DNA from: Cellulomonas fimi ATCC 484 | Lineage (GTDB): Bacteria; Actinomycetota; Actinomycetes; Actinomycetales; Cellulomonadaceae | Length of the DNA: 64,000 nucleotides | Assembly (NCBI RefSeq): GCF_000212695.1 | Contig: NC_015514.1 | Span: 2,170,001 to 2,234,000, forward strand | Reading direction: 5' to 3' | Shown here: positions 23,523-31,715 of the stretch, in pieces | How the letters are laid out: every line of letters begins with the position of its first letter | Position numbering within the stretch: the first letter of the stretch is position 1 | Position numbers and translations under genes: made by a program | Notes under the pieces: generated by a model | The model's database searches: none | What the model was told of the DNA's origin: nothing | Seen by the model: the letters and a program-made list of their open reading frames with translations, nothing else

Positions 23523-25769
23523 GTGCTCGGTCCAGTGCCGGTGTGGGTCACCGTGCTGCAGCTGCTCGTCTCCGGTGTGGTGGCGGGCTTCTGCGTGCTG
23601 CACTGGCTGTGGCGTCGCGGCGAGGGCGGCGGGCCGACGGGGGCCGCGTGGTCGATGGCCTGGTCGGGCGTCGTCGCGATGCTGCTGCTCGTGGGCGGGC
23701 TGTTCCCGCTCGTGCCCGCCGGGGTGCCGCGCGACACGGTCGAGCACCTGCACGGCCTGCTCGTCTCCGCGTTCCTGCTCGTCGCGCTGCCCGCCACGCG
23801 TGCGATCGGACGCGGCCCGGTGGTGCGGTGGTGGGTCGCCGTCGCCGCGGTCCTGCTGGTGGTGCGGACCGCCGCTCCGTTCGTGCCCGTCCCCCACGCG
23901 TCGCTCGTCGAGGTGGCGGGGCTGACGGGGGCGATCCTCACGGTCGTCGTGTACGTGATCGTCGCCCTGGGTCGGACCCGGCTGGGTCGGCTCGGCACGC
24001 TGCTCGTGGTCGCGGGCGTGGAGTCCGTCGCGATCCTGCTCACGGGCGTGCTGCTGCCCGACCCGGTCGTGGCGCCCGTCCTCACCGCGCTGTGGGCGGT
24101 CCCCCTCGCGGTCGGCCTGGAGGTGCTCGCGCTGCGCCGGCTGGTGCGTGCGCAGGACACGGCCGCACGGCAGCACCGGATGCGTGACGCGGTCGCGAGC
24201 CTGTCCAACGCCGCCTGGTTCGCGCGCGACGCGGAGCGGCTGCTCCTGGCGGCCCGCGACTCCGCGCGCGACGTGCTCGGCGACCCGACCATCGAGGGGT
24301 CGCTGCGGCCCATCGCGCGCGGGCGCTTCGTGGCCGAGCTGTTCGGGGCGGAGGGCACCGAGCTCGACCACCACGCACGCAGCTTCCTCGTCGACCTCGC
24401 GCAGATCGTCGCCGCCGCCGGGGAGCGCTACCACCTGACGGACCGGCTGCGCGCGACTGCGTTCTCCGACCCGCTGACCGACCTGCCGAACCGCCGCGCG
24501 GTCGAGCAGCACCTGGTCGACGTGCTTGACCAGGCGAACGTCGAGCGCACGCGCGTCGCGGTCGTGTACTGCGACGTCGACGGGTTCAAGCGGGTCAACG
24601 ACGAGCTCGGGCACGCGCGTGGCGACGCGCTGCTGGCCCGCGTGGCCGACCACCTGCGCGCCACCGTGCGCGGCGAGGACATCCTCGTGGGCCGCCTCGG
24701 CGGGGACGAGTTCGTCGCGATCGTCGCGCGCGCCCCCGAGGACGCCGAGCTCGTCACCCTCGCGCGTGCGGTGCGCGACGGCTTCGAGGACCGTTCCACG
24801 CGCGGGCGCCCGACGCGGCTCACGGTCGGCGTCGCGACGTGGGTGCCGGGCGACGTGGTCGACCCCGAGGCGCTCGTGCGGCACGCGGACACCGCGATGC
24901 TCGAGGCGAAGCGCACCGGTTCCGGCTTCCGGGTCTTCGACCGGGCGCTGCGCCGCCGCGTCGAGGCCGACCGGCTGCAGCGCGTGGCGCTCGAGGAGGC
25001 GGTCGCGCTCGACCAGTTCACGGCGCACTTCCAGCCCGTCGTCGACACCAGCAGCCTCGAGGTCCTGCAGGTCGAGGCGCTCGCGCGCTGGAACCACCAC
25101 GGGCACCTCGTGCTGCCGGCCGACTGGCTCGAGCTGGCCGAGGAGACGGGCCTCATCGTGCCCATCGGGCTCAGCGTGCTGCGCGAGTCCCGCCGCGCGC
25201 TCGAGCGGTTCCAGATGCCGGTCGCGGTCAACGTCGCCGCGCGCCAGCTCACCGAGCCCGACGCGCTCGAGCAGTTCGAGACCGCGTGGGGCGACGCGTA
25301 CTGGGAGCACCTCACCCTGGAGATCACGGAGAGCGCGCTCGTGCAGACCGGTCAGGCGGTCCCCGTGCTGTCCGAGCTGCGGGCGCGCGGCGCGCGCGTC
25401 GCCGTCGACGACTTCGGGACCGGGTACAGCTCGATCTCGCGCCTGGGCCGGCTGCCCGTCGACGTGCTGAAGATCGACCGCTCGTTCATCCGCGAGCTCG
25501 GCACCGAGCGCGGTCGCGGCGCGGTGCGGGCGATCATCGCGCTTGCCGACAACCACGGCCTCGACGTCGTCGCGGAGGGCGTCGAGACGGCCGCGCAGCT
25601 CACCGCGCTGGTCGACCTGGGCGTGCGGCAGGTGCAGGGCAACTTCCTCGGGCGCGCGACGCCGTCGCTGCCGGTGCGCGGGCCGCGGCCCGTGACGGAG
25701 TCGATCCCGCGCGTCGTGCCCGCGCCGCTGCACCTGCGCAGCATGCCGACGGCCCGCGCCGTTCGCTAG
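23523..25769 (+). CDS. Membrane-bound GGDEF-EAL cyclic-di-GMP turnover protein
   Basis: 748 residues. About six or seven hydrophobic helices fill residues 1-205 (MASE-like sensor). After them come a linker, a GGDEF diguanylate cyclase domain and an EAL phosphodiesterase domain. The GGDEF motif is intact in RLGGDEFVAIV (near residue 393). A possible inhibitory RxxD (RGED) sits six rather than five residues before it. The EAL domain also looks catalytically complete: VEALARW (near 517), LEITESA, VDDFGTGYSS, LKIDRSF and VVAEGVET. Both activities are therefore possible. The start is a GTG at 23523. A pilus-type promoter lies just upstream, and a hairpin spans the stop codon. It is a good candidate for setting c-di-GMP for PilB. 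Confidence 0.95.
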   Translation: MLGPVPVWVTVLQLLVSGVVAGFCVLHWLWRRGEGGGPTGAAWSMAWSGVVAMLLLVGGLFPLVPAGVPRDTVEHLHGLLVSAFLLVALPATRAIGRGPVVRWWVAVAAVLLVVRTAAPFVPVPHASLVEVAGLTGAILTVVVYVIVALGRTRLGRLGTLLVVAGVESVAILLTGVLLPDPVVAPVLTALWAVPLAVGLEVLALRRLVRAQDTAARQHRMRDAVASLSNAAWFARDAERLLLAARDSARDVLGDPTIEGSLRPIARGRFVAELFGAEGTELDHHARSFLVDLAQIVAAAGERYHLTDRLRATAFSDPLTDLPNRRAVEQHLVDVLDQANVERTRVAVVYCDVDGFKRVNDELGHARGDALLARVADHLRATVRGEDILVGRLGGDEFVAIVARAPEDAELVTLARAVRDGFEDRSTRGRPTRLTVGVATWVPGDVVDPEALVRHADTAMLEAKRTGSGFRVFDRALRRRVEADRLQRVALEEAVALDQFTAHFQPVVDTSSLEVLQVEALARWNHHGHLVLPADWLELAEETGLIVPIGLSVLRESRRALERFQMPVAVNVAARQLTEPDALEQFETAWGDAYWEHLTLEITESALVQTGQAVPVLSELRARGARVAVDDFGTGYSSISRLGRLPVDVLKIDRSFIRELGTERGRGAVRAIIALADNHGLDVVAEGVETAAQLTALVDLGVRQVQGNFLGRATPSLPVRGPRPVTESIPRVVPAPLHLRSMPTARAVR

Positions 25770-25780
25770 GCGCGGGCCGT
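25749..25780 (+). terminator. Terminator hairpin spanning the GGDEF-EAL stop codon
   Basis: A perfect 12-bp inverted repeat (25749-25760 and 25769-25780) with an 8-nt loop. The TAG stop codon lies at the loop/right-arm boundary. It separates the GGDEF-EAL gene from the convergent nusB and could work in both directions. No U-tract is present. Confidence 0.75.
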
Positions 25781-25862
25781 CCGGGGGCCGTTCCGGGCCG
25801 TCGTGGCCGTCCCTGTCGGGGCGGGCACGACGGGTCGGGCGGGTCGGGTCAGGCGGGTCCGG

Positions 25863-26279
25863 TCAGGCGAGGAGCGTCGGCTTCAGGTCGACGATCCGGC
25901 CCAGGAGCCCGTTGACGAACGACGGGGACTCGTCGGTCGACAGCGAGCGGGCCAGCTCGACGGCCTCGTCGACCGCGACGGCGTCGGGGACGTCGTCGTT
26001 GAAGAGGATCTCCCACGTGCCCAGGCGCAGCAGCGCGCGGTCCACGGCGGGCATCCGCTCGATCGTCCAGCCGTGCGCGTGCGTCGCCAGCAGCTCGTCG
26101 ATGCGCTCGCGCCGGGCGATGACGCCCTCGACGAGGTCGACCGAGTACTGCGGCAGCGCCGCCTCGGTGCCCGGCTCGGCGACGCGCTGCGCGAGCAGGG
26201 TCACCGGGTCGAGCCCGCGCTGGTCGGCCTCGAACAGGACGTCGAGGGCCCGCTTGCGGGCCTTGGTGCGAGCTCCCAC
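25863..26279 (-). CDS. nusB: Transcription antitermination factor NusB
   Basis: 138 residues, an all-helical RNA-binding protein that, with NusE, promotes antitermination on rRNA operons. Seen: the basic start GARTKARKRALDVLFEAD, WTIERMPAVDRALLRLGTWEI (near residue 70), and the C-terminal VDEAVELARSLSTDESPSFVNGLL split across residues 100-125. The start is a GTG at 26279, one nucleotide after the efp stop, so efp and nusB form a coupled pair as in other actinobacteria. Confidence 0.96.
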   Translation of the reverse strand: MGARTKARKRALDVLFEADQRGLDPVTLLAQRVAEPGTEAALPQYSVDLVEGVIARRERIDELLATHAHGWTIERMPAVDRALLRLGTWEILFNDDVPDAVAVDEAVELARSLSTDESPSFVNGLLGRIVDLKPTLLA

Positions 26280-26280
26280 G

Positions 26281-26844
26281 TCAGTCGTTCACGCGACCCA
26301 GGTAGCTGCCGTCGCGGGTGTCGACCTTGACCTTCGTGTTCGCCTCGAGGAACAGCGGCACCTGGATCTCGTAGCCCGTCTCGAGCGTGGCGGGCTTCGT
26401 GCCGGCCGACGAGCGGTCGCCCTGCAGGCCCGGCTCGGTGTAGGTCACCTCGAGGACGACCGACGGGGGCAGCTCGACGTACAGCGGGACGCCGTCGTTG
26501 GTCGCGACGAGCGCGCTCTGGTTCTCGAGCATGAAGTTGGCGGCGTCGCCGACCGTGGCGGCCGGGACGTGCATCTGGTCGTACGTGTCCGTGTCCATGA
26601 ACACGAAGTCGTCGCCGTCCTTGTACAGGTACTGGTAGTCGCGCTTGTCGACGTTCGCCGTCTCGACCTTGATGCCGGCGTTGAACGTCTTGTCGACGAC
26701 CTTGCCCGAGAGCACGTTCTTGAGCTTGGTGCGCACGAACGCGCCACCCTTGCCGGGCTTGACGTGCTGGAACTCGACGACGGTCCACAGCTGCCCGTCG
26801 ATCCGCAGCACGGTGCCGTTCTTGAGGTCGTTCGTGGTCGCCAC
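26281..26844 (-). CDS. efp: Translation elongation factor P
   Basis: 187 residues, the family length. EF-P relieves ribosome stalling at polyproline. The KOW domain starts [18 protein letters not shown]. The functional loop reads [10 protein letters not shown] (residues 31-40), with the tip Lys in place. OB domains II and III follow, with the end signature [20 protein letters not shown]. The open frame reaches 26955, but the GTG at 26844, preceded by AGGAAG, gives the family N-terminus. Odd: many actinobacterial EF-Ps read PGKGP here. A TAGGAT -10 box (26976-26981) and a hairpin lie upstream. Confidence 0.96.
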   Translation of the reverse strand: MATTNDLKNGTVLRIDGQLWTVVEFQHVKPGKGGAFVRTKLKNVLSGKVVDKTFNAGIKVETANVDKRDYQYLYKDGDDFVFMDTDTYDQMHVPAATVGDAANFMLENQSALVATNDGVPLYVELPPSVVLEVTYTEPGLQGDRSSAGTKPATLETGYEIQVPLFLEANTKVKVDTRDGSYLGRVND

Positions 26845-26925
26845 AGTCGTCGCTTCCTGTCGTGGGTTCGTGGAGGTGCGCGGTGCCCCGGCGAGCCGTC
26901 CGGCCCGGACCGAGCACCCCGACGT

Positions 26926-26948
26926 CCCGCCGGAGCGCGTCCGGCGGG
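26926..26948 (-). terminator. Hairpin between the small membrane-protein gene and efp
   Basis: A perfect 9-bp stem (26926-26934 and 26940-26948) with a 5-nt loop, 43 nt after the stop of the gene at 26992-27513. It can end that transcript. If efp is transcribed from the TAGGAT box at 26976-26981, the hairpin instead lies in the efp 5' leader and could act as an attenuator. Confidence 0.5.
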
Positions 26949-26975
26949 CGGGCACGGGTCCGCAGACCGCCGACC

Positions 26976-26981
26976 ATCCTA
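26976..26981 (-). promoter_or_regulatory. Possible -10 box of efp-nusB
   Basis: TAGGAT on the minus strand, just beyond the stop codon of the upstream gene. It is identical to the -10 proposed for pyrR. No convincing -35 element is seen, and the leader would be about 125 nt with a hairpin in it. Confidence 0.4.
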
Positions 26982-26991
26982 CCGCGCGGCG

Positions 26992-27513
26992 TCAGGCCAG
27001 CAGCGCGACCGCCCCGTACCCCACCCCCGCGGCCCACACGAGTGACGCGAGCGTGCCGATGACGAACCGCTCCGACGCGCCCGGGTTCTCGCGCAGCTCC
27101 GGGTACCGGCCCAGGCCCTTGACGGCGACGATCACCGCGATGCCGCCGACGTCGCCGAGTAGCAGGCAGCCCGTCACGGCGAGCCGCTCGAGGATGCCGA
27201 CCCACGTGCCGCCGCGCAGCACCGCGCGCGCACCCTCCCCCTCGGGGCCGTCGGACACGGCCAGGGGCGACGGCGTGCTGCCGTCCGGCGCGGTCGCGGC
27301 CGGGGCTGCCTCGGGGGTCGCGGCGGGCCTGGTCGTCGCGGCGGCGGTCCCGGCCGGGTCGGCGGCGTGCGCGTGCCGGGTCGCCTGCCGGGGGCGCCCG
27401 GCGTCGGACGAGCGGGACGCCAGCCGCAGCACGAGCGACACGACGGGCCACCCGCCGCCGACGGACAGCGCGAGGGCGCCGACGACGACCAGCGCGACGA
27501 GCGGTGCGGACAT
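26992..27513 (-). CDS. Small membrane protein paired with SatD-like gene
   Basis: 173 residues. A hydrophobic N-terminal helix (residues 4-25) is followed by an Ala/Pro/Thr-rich linker to about residue 88. Two further helices follow (ILERLAVTGCLLLGDVGGIAVIVAV and FVIGTLASLVWAAGVGYG, positions about 100-172). The C-terminal half, with GRYPELRENPGASERFVIGT, resembles the end of DUF3307-type proteins that often neighbour SatD. A GGGAGGT ribosome binding site precedes the ATG. It is 31 nt downstream of the SatD-like gene and likely co-transcribed. No enzymatic motif is visible and the function is unknown. Confidence 0.75.
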   Translation of the reverse strand: MSAPLVALVVVGALALSVGGGWPVVSLVLRLASRSSDAGRPRQATRHAHAADPAGTAAATTRPAATPEAAPAATAPDGSTPSPLAVSDGPEGEGARAVLRGGTWVGILERLAVTGCLLLGDVGGIAVIVAVKGLGRYPELRENPGASERFVIGTLASLVWAAGVGYGAVALLA

Positions 27514-27544
27514 GCGACCTCCCGGGTGCCTGCCGGGCTGCAGG

Positions 27545-28177
27545 TCAGCCGCGGGCCGGTCGATCCTCCCCCACGCCCTGCGCCCAGGCCAGCAGCCGCG
27601 CGGCGGCGGGGCGTGCCGCGCGCTCCTCGGCCCACAGCGCGGTGCGCAGCCGCTGGCTCACGGCCTGCTGCGTGACACCCATGCGGTCGGCCAGGTCCTC
27701 CTGGCGCACGCTCCCGCTGCTCATCGCGTCGGCGACCGCCCAGCCGGCCTCCGAGCGGCGTGCGGCGACGGCGGCGACCAGGACGAGCACCGCCTCCGCG
27801 TCGCGCCCGGCACCGTCGTCGCGACCGCGCACCGCGAGCGGGACGGACCGGGACCGGCTCTTGGCGGCCTCCACGGCCGCGCGCGCGAGCACGAACGCGA
27901 CGCCGCTGCCCGCCCGGGGCGACGACGGGAGCGGCTCGTCGACGGGACCGGCCCCGATGCCGACCGTCCACCCGCCGCCACGCAGGACGTGCAGCGCGAC
28001 GTCGACCACGTCGGCGGCGTCCTCGTAGACGGCCTGCACCTCGTCCCCCACGGTCCGCTCGAAGCCGCGCAGGGGCGCCCGCCCGGTCCCGTGGTAGGTG
28101 CTCAGGTCGGCGAGGAGGTGCGGCACGCGGTCGCCGTGCGTGCGGCTGCCGCGCTGGTCGATCGTCACGACGAACAT
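27545..28177 (-). CDS. SatD-like protein with C-terminal helix-turn-helix
   Basis: 210 residues. An N-terminal alpha/beta domain (MFVVTIDQRGSR near residue 1, FERTVGDEVQAVYED near 38, WTVGIGAGPVDEPLP near 68) is of SatD type. A C-terminal helix-turn-helix follows (SVRQEDLADRMGVTQQAVSQ near residue 160). SatD was named in a streptococcal acid-tolerance operon; its biochemical role is not established. The ATG at 28177 lacks a good ribosome binding site and is preceded within 4 nt by tandem dyads, so I infer a regulator that may control its own gene. The pair with the downstream membrane-protein gene looks like a two-gene unit. Confidence 0.78.
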   Translation of the reverse strand: MFVVTIDQRGSRTHGDRVPHLLADLSTYHGTGRAPLRGFERTVGDEVQAVYEDAADVVDVALHVLRGGGWTVGIGAGPVDEPLPSSPRAGSGVAFVLARAAVEAAKSRSRSVPLAVRGRDDGAGRDAEAVLVLVAAVAARRSEAGWAVADAMSSGSVRQEDLADRMGVTQQAVSQRLRTALWAEERAARPAAARLLAWAQGVGEDRPARG

Positions 28178-28180
28178 GCG

Positions 28181-28226
28181 ACAAGTCTGACGTCTTGTAG
28201 CGTATACAACAAGGTCGAGACGTTGT
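28181..28226 (-). promoter_or_regulatory. Tandem dyad elements (putative operators) upstream of the SatD-like gene
   Basis: On the plus strand, ACAAG-N8-CTTGT at 28181-28198 and ACAAG-N8-GTTGT at 28209-28226 have the same arm spacing and are offset by 28 bp. The AT-rich GTATAC between them is a plausible -10 region. Outside them, a perfect 9-bp inverted repeat (GTCTGACGT at 28185-28193 and ACGTCAGAC at 28230-28238) reaches into the aroQ stop codon. The pattern suggests a repressor or autoregulator site; the binding protein is unknown. Confidence 0.5.
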
Positions 28227-28232
28227 GGTACG

Positions 28233-28673
28233 TCAGACGCGTGCGGCGACCGCCAGCAGCGCGAGCCGGTAGGAGTCGAAGCCGAAGCCCGCGACCGTAC
28301 CCGTGGCCACCGCCCCCACGACCGACGTGTGCCGGAACGCCTCGCGCGCATACGGGTTCGTCAGGTGCACCTCGACCAGCACCAGGCCCGCCGACGTCAC
28401 CTGCGCCGCCGCGTCGCGCACCGCGTACGAGTAGTGCGTGAACGCTGCCGGGTTGAGGACCACGTGCGTGCGCGTGTCGACCGCCTCGTGCAGCCAGCCG
28501 ACGAGCTCCGACTCGTCGTCGGTCTGCCGCACCTCGCCCTGCAGGCCCAGGTCCGCGCACCACTTCTCGACGGACGTCACGAGGTCGTCGAACGAGGCCG
28601 CGCCGTACACGTCGGGCTCGCGCGACCCCAGCCGGCCCAGGTTCGGGCCGTTGAGCACCAGCGCGCGCGTCAT
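28233..28673 (-). CDS. aroQ: 3-Dehydroquinate dehydratase, type II
   Basis: 146 residues, the small dodecameric class. It dehydrates 3-dehydroquinate in the shikimate pathway. Seen: LVLNGPNLGRLGSREPDVYG (residues 5-24) with the catalytic Arg and Tyr, LNPAAFTHYSYAVRDA near residue 73, and the catalytic His in EVHLTNPYAREAFRHTS near 101. It lies 49 nt downstream of aroB and completes the aroC-aroK-aroB-aroQ run. Confidence 0.96.
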   Translation of the reverse strand: MTRALVLNGPNLGRLGSREPDVYGAASFDDLVTSVEKWCADLGLQGEVRQTDDESELVGWLHEAVDTRTHVVLNPAAFTHYSYAVRDAAAQVTSAGLVLVEVHLTNPYAREAFRHTSVVGAVATGTVAGFGFDSYRLALLAVAARV

Positions 28674-28722
28674 CCCGCCAGCCTAGGCGACCGGCCTCGC
28701 AGCACCCGGCAACGACGCCCGC

Positions 28723-29841
28723 TCACAGCGACACCGCACGCGACGGGGCGGGAGCCCCCTCGCTGACCTCGGCGTAGGCGGCCACGAGCAGCGTCGGGTC
28801 CGGACCCTCGAGGCGCGCCGGCCGCCCGACACCCTCCAGCACGACGAACCGCAGCAGGTCGCCCCGCGTCTTCTTGTCCCGGCGCATCGCCGTCAGCAGC
28901 CGCTCCCAGCGGTCGCCCCGGTACGACACGGGAAGGCCGAGCGACGTGAGGATCGACCGGTGCCGCGCGACCACGTCGTCCGACAGCCGCCCCGCGAGCC
29001 GCGCGAGCTCCGCGACGTACACCATGCCGACGGAGACCGCGGCACCGTGCCGCCACTGGTAGCGCTCGACCTGCTCGATCGCGTGCGCGAACGTGTGCCC
29101 GTAGTTGAGGAACTCCCGGACCCCGGACTCCTTGAGGTCCTCGCCGACGACGCGCGCCTTGACCGCCACCGACCGCTCGACGAGCTCCGCCAGGACGGGC
29201 GACGACGCCGCCGCCACGGGGTCCTGCAGGAGCTCGACGTTGTCCTCGACGAGCTCCAGGATGCGCGGGTCCGCGATGAAGCCGCACTTGACGACCTCCG
29301 CGAGCCCGGCCACGAAGTCGTGCCGCGGCAGCGACTCCAGCGCCGCGAGGTCGCACAGCACGCCCGCCGGCGGGTGGAACGCCCCGACGAGGTTCTTGCC
29401 CTCGGCGGTGTTGATGCCCGTCTTGCCGCCCACCGCCGCGTCGACCATCGCGAGCAGCGTCGTCGGCACCTGCACGACCTTGATGCCCCGCAGCCACGTC
29501 GCGGCGACGAAGCCGCCGAGGTCCGTCGTCGCCCCGCCGCCGAGCGCCACGACCGCGTCCGAGCGCGTGAAGTCCGCCTGGCCCAGCACGCCCCACAGGA
29601 ACGCCGCGACCTGCGCGGTCTTCGACTCCTCCGCGTCCGGCACCTCCGCCGCGAACGCCTCGTAGCCGTGCGCCAGCAGGTCCTCACGGACCGCGTCCGC
29701 CGACGCCGCGAGCGCCGCCGGGTGCACGACCAGCACCCGCCGCACGCCCTCGCCCAGCAGCCCCGGCAGCGACCCGAGCAGGTGCCGCCCGATGACCACG
29801 TCGTAGGGCTGGTCCCCGTGCACGCGCACCGTCGCCGACAT
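28723..29841 (-). CDS. aroB: 3-Dehydroquinate synthase
   Basis: 372 residues. It is an NAD- and metal-dependent enzyme converting DAHP to 3-dehydroquinate. Seen: [27 protein letters not shown] (near residue 100), [20 protein letters not shown], and metal ligands in [13 protein letters not shown] (near 255) with a later His in HRSIL. An in-frame GTG lies at 29847, overlapping the aroK stop, but the ATG at 29841 has GGGGGAG at proper spacing and is preferred. It follows aroK by 2 nt. Confidence 0.96.
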   Translation of the reverse strand: MSATVRVHGDQPYDVVIGRHLLGSLPGLLGEGVRRVLVVHPAALAASADAVREDLLAHGYEAFAAEVPDAEESKTAQVAAFLWGVLGQADFTRSDAVVALGGGATTDLGGFVAATWLRGIKVVQVPTTLLAMVDAAVGGKTGINTAEGKNLVGAFHPPAGVLCDLAALESLPRHDFVAGLAEVVKCGFIADPRILELVEDNVELLQDPVAAASSPVLAELVERSVAVKARVVGEDLKESGVREFLNYGHTFAHAIEQVERYQWRHGAAVSVGMVYVAELARLAGRLSDDVVARHRSILTSLGLPVSYRGDRWERLLTAMRRDKKTRGDLLRFVVLEGVGRPARLEGPDPTLLVAAYAEVSEGAPAPSRAVSL

Positions 29842-29843
29842 CG

Positions 29844-30431
29844 TCACTCCCCCTCCGGCGCGACCGCGCCGTCCCCGACGCGCAGCGCCGCCAGCGCGTC
29901 CTCCACCGCCACGGCGACGTCCGCCGGGCGCAGGCCGTCCGTGAGGACGCGCACGCTCGCGACCTCCTCGTACACCGGCCGCCGCTCCTCCATGAGTGCC
30001 TGCCAGCGGCCGCGCGGGTTGCCGAGCAGCAGCGGGCGCGCCTGGTTGAACCCGACGCGGGGCGCCGCGTGGGCGAGCGTCACGTCGAGGAAGACGACCG
30101 CGCCGCCCGCCGCGCGGTACGCGGCCAGCGCCGAACGCGTCTGCAGGTCGAGCACCGCGCCGCCGCCGAGGGCGAGGACCCCGTCGTGCTCGGCCAGCGC
30201 CGCGAGGACCGCGTCACGCTCGAGGGCGCGGAAGTGCGGCTCGCCGTCGTCCACGAAGATCTCCGCGATCGGCTTGCCGGCGGTCCGTTCCACGTCCGCG
30301 TCGGTGTCGCGCACGGCGAGCTGCCAGCGCTCCCCCAGCGCGTGCCCGACGGTCGACTTGCCCGACCCGGGCGGGCCCACGAGGACGACGCGCGGGCCTG
30401 CGGGGCCCGGTGCGGCGGGTGCGTCGGTCAC
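29844..30431 (-). CDS. aroK: Shikimate kinase
   Basis: 195 residues. It phosphorylates shikimate with ATP. The P-loop is [12 protein letters not shown] (residues 18-29). Shikimate-binding residues are in [18 protein letters not shown] (near 46) and LGGGAVLD (near 96), and the lid Arg lies in [14 protein letters not shown]. The start is a GTG at 30431, 6 nt after the aroC stop. A short Ala/Pro-rich N-terminus precedes the P-loop. Confidence 0.95.
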   Translation of the reverse strand: MTDAPAAPGPAGPRVVLVGPPGSGKSTVGHALGERWQLAVRDTDADVERTAGKPIAEIFVDDGEPHFRALERDAVLAALAEHDGVLALGGGAVLDLQTRSALAAYRAAGGAVVFLDVTLAHAAPRVGFNQARPLLLGNPRGRWQALMEERRPVYEEVASVRVLTDGLRPADVAVAVEDALAALRVGDGAVAPEGE

Positions 30432-30437
30432 CGGCGG

Positions 30438-31628
30438 TCAGGCCAGCAGCTCGGGGATGGACGCGACGTACGCGTCGAGGTTGCGCCGCACCTCGGCCAC
30501 GGAGTCCCCCCCGGTCTTCTCGAGCAGCGCGTCGGCGACGACGAGCGCGACCATCGCCTCGGCGACGACCGCGGCCGGCGGGACGGCGCACACGTCGGAG
30601 CGCTGGTGCTGGGCCTTGGCGGCCTCGCCCGTCGCGGTGTCGACCGTCGCGAGCGCACGCGGGACCGTCGAGATCGGCTTCATCGCCGCGCGCACGCGCA
30701 GGACCTCGCCGTTCGACATGCCGCCCTCGACGCCGCCCGCGCGGTTCGTGCGCCGCACGATGCGCCCCGAGGAGTCGCGCTCGATCTCGTCGTGCGCGGC
30801 CGAGCCGCGGCGGGTCGCGGTGCGGAAGCCGTCGCCGACCTCGACGCCCTTGATCGCCTGGATGCCCATGAGCGCGGCGGCGAGCCGCGCGTCGAGCCGC
30901 CGGTCCGCGTGGACGTACGAGCCCAGCCCGGACGGCAGCCCGTAGACGAGCACCTCGACGACGCCGCCGAGCGTGTCGCCGTCCTTGTGGCACTGGTCGA
31001 TCTCCGTGACCATCGCGGCCGACGTGGCCGCGTCGAAGCAGCGCACCGGGTCGGCGTCGAGCGCGGCGACGTCGTCCGGCGACGGGACCGGTGCGTCCTG
31101 CGGGACGGCGACAGGTCCGATGCCGACGACGTGCGACACGAGCCGGACGCCCGCGGCCTGCTCCAGCAGCGCGGCCGCGACCGTGCCGAGCGCGACGCGC
31201 GTCGCGGTCTCCCGCGCGCTCGCCCGCTCCAGCACGGGACGGGCGTCGTCGAAGCCGTACTTGCGCATGCCCACGAGGTCCGCGTGCCCTGGGCGGGGGC
31301 GGGTCAGCGGGGCGTTGCGCGCGCGGTTGAGGACCTCGGGGTCGTCGACCGGGTCGGACGCCATCACGTCGACCCACTTGGGCCACTCGGTGTTGCCGAT
31401 CTCGATCGCGACCGGGCCGCCCTGCGAGCGTCCGTGCCGCACGCCGCCGAGGATGCGGACCTCGTCCTGCTCGAACTTCATGCGCGCGCCGCGGCCGTAG
31501 CCGAGGCGGCGGCGGGCGAGCGCGGCCTGGATGTCGGAGGACTGCACCTCGACGTCGGCCGGGAGACCCTCGAGGATGCCGACCAGCGCCGGGCCGTGGG
31601 ACTCACCGGAGGTCAACCAACGCAGCAT
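30438..31628 (-). CDS. aroC: Chorismate synthase
   Basis: 396 residues. It makes chorismate from EPSP using reduced FMN. Family signatures seen: [21 protein letters not shown] split across the start, [18 protein letters not shown] (near residue 45), [12 protein letters not shown] (near 110) and [14 protein letters not shown] (near 270). An ATG 9 nt upstream (31637) is possible, but GGGAAG is correctly spaced only for 31628, and this start matches mycobacterial AroC. The pilus-operon terminator ends only 31 nt upstream, so the promoter is unclear; transcription may rely on read-through. Confidence 0.95.
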   Translation of the reverse strand: MLRWLTSGESHGPALVGILEGLPADVEVQSSDIQAALARRRLGYGRGARMKFEQDEVRILGGVRHGRSQGGPVAIEIGNTEWPKWVDVMASDPVDDPEVLNRARNAPLTRPRPGHADLVGMRKYGFDDARPVLERASARETATRVALGTVAAALLEQAAGVRLVSHVVGIGPVAVPQDAPVPSPDDVAALDADPVRCFDAATSAAMVTEIDQCHKDGDTLGGVVEVLVYGLPSGLGSYVHADRRLDARLAAALMGIQAIKGVEVGDGFRTATRRGSAAHDEIERDSSGRIVRRTNRAGGVEGGMSNGEVLRVRAAMKPISTVPRALATVDTATGEAAKAQHQRSDVCAVPPAAVVAEAMVALVVADALLEKTGGDSVAEVRRNLDAYVASIPELLA

Positions 31629-31658
31629 GGGCGGCATCTTCCCACGCGGGTGGGACGG

Positions 31659-31700
31659 CGAAGGGCCGGGTCCGCCCCGTGGGCAGGACCCGGCCCTTCG
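31659..31700 (-). terminator. Terminator of the pilMNO operon
   Basis: A perfect 15-bp inverted repeat (31659-31673 and 31686-31700) with a 12-nt loop, 15 nt after the pilO stop codon. It is followed after 30 nt by the aroC start. The loop itself can pair further (GCCC with GGGC). Confidence 0.85.
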
Positions 31701-31715
31701 GCCGTACCTCGTCGC

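Noticed and set aside
22053..25733. 1226-residue minus-strand open frame across the GGDEF-EAL and protease genes
   Set aside because: Composition is typical of an antisense shadow in 74% GC DNA (Arg/His/Asp-rich, no domains). Only its last 119 codons form a real gene (YbaY-like).
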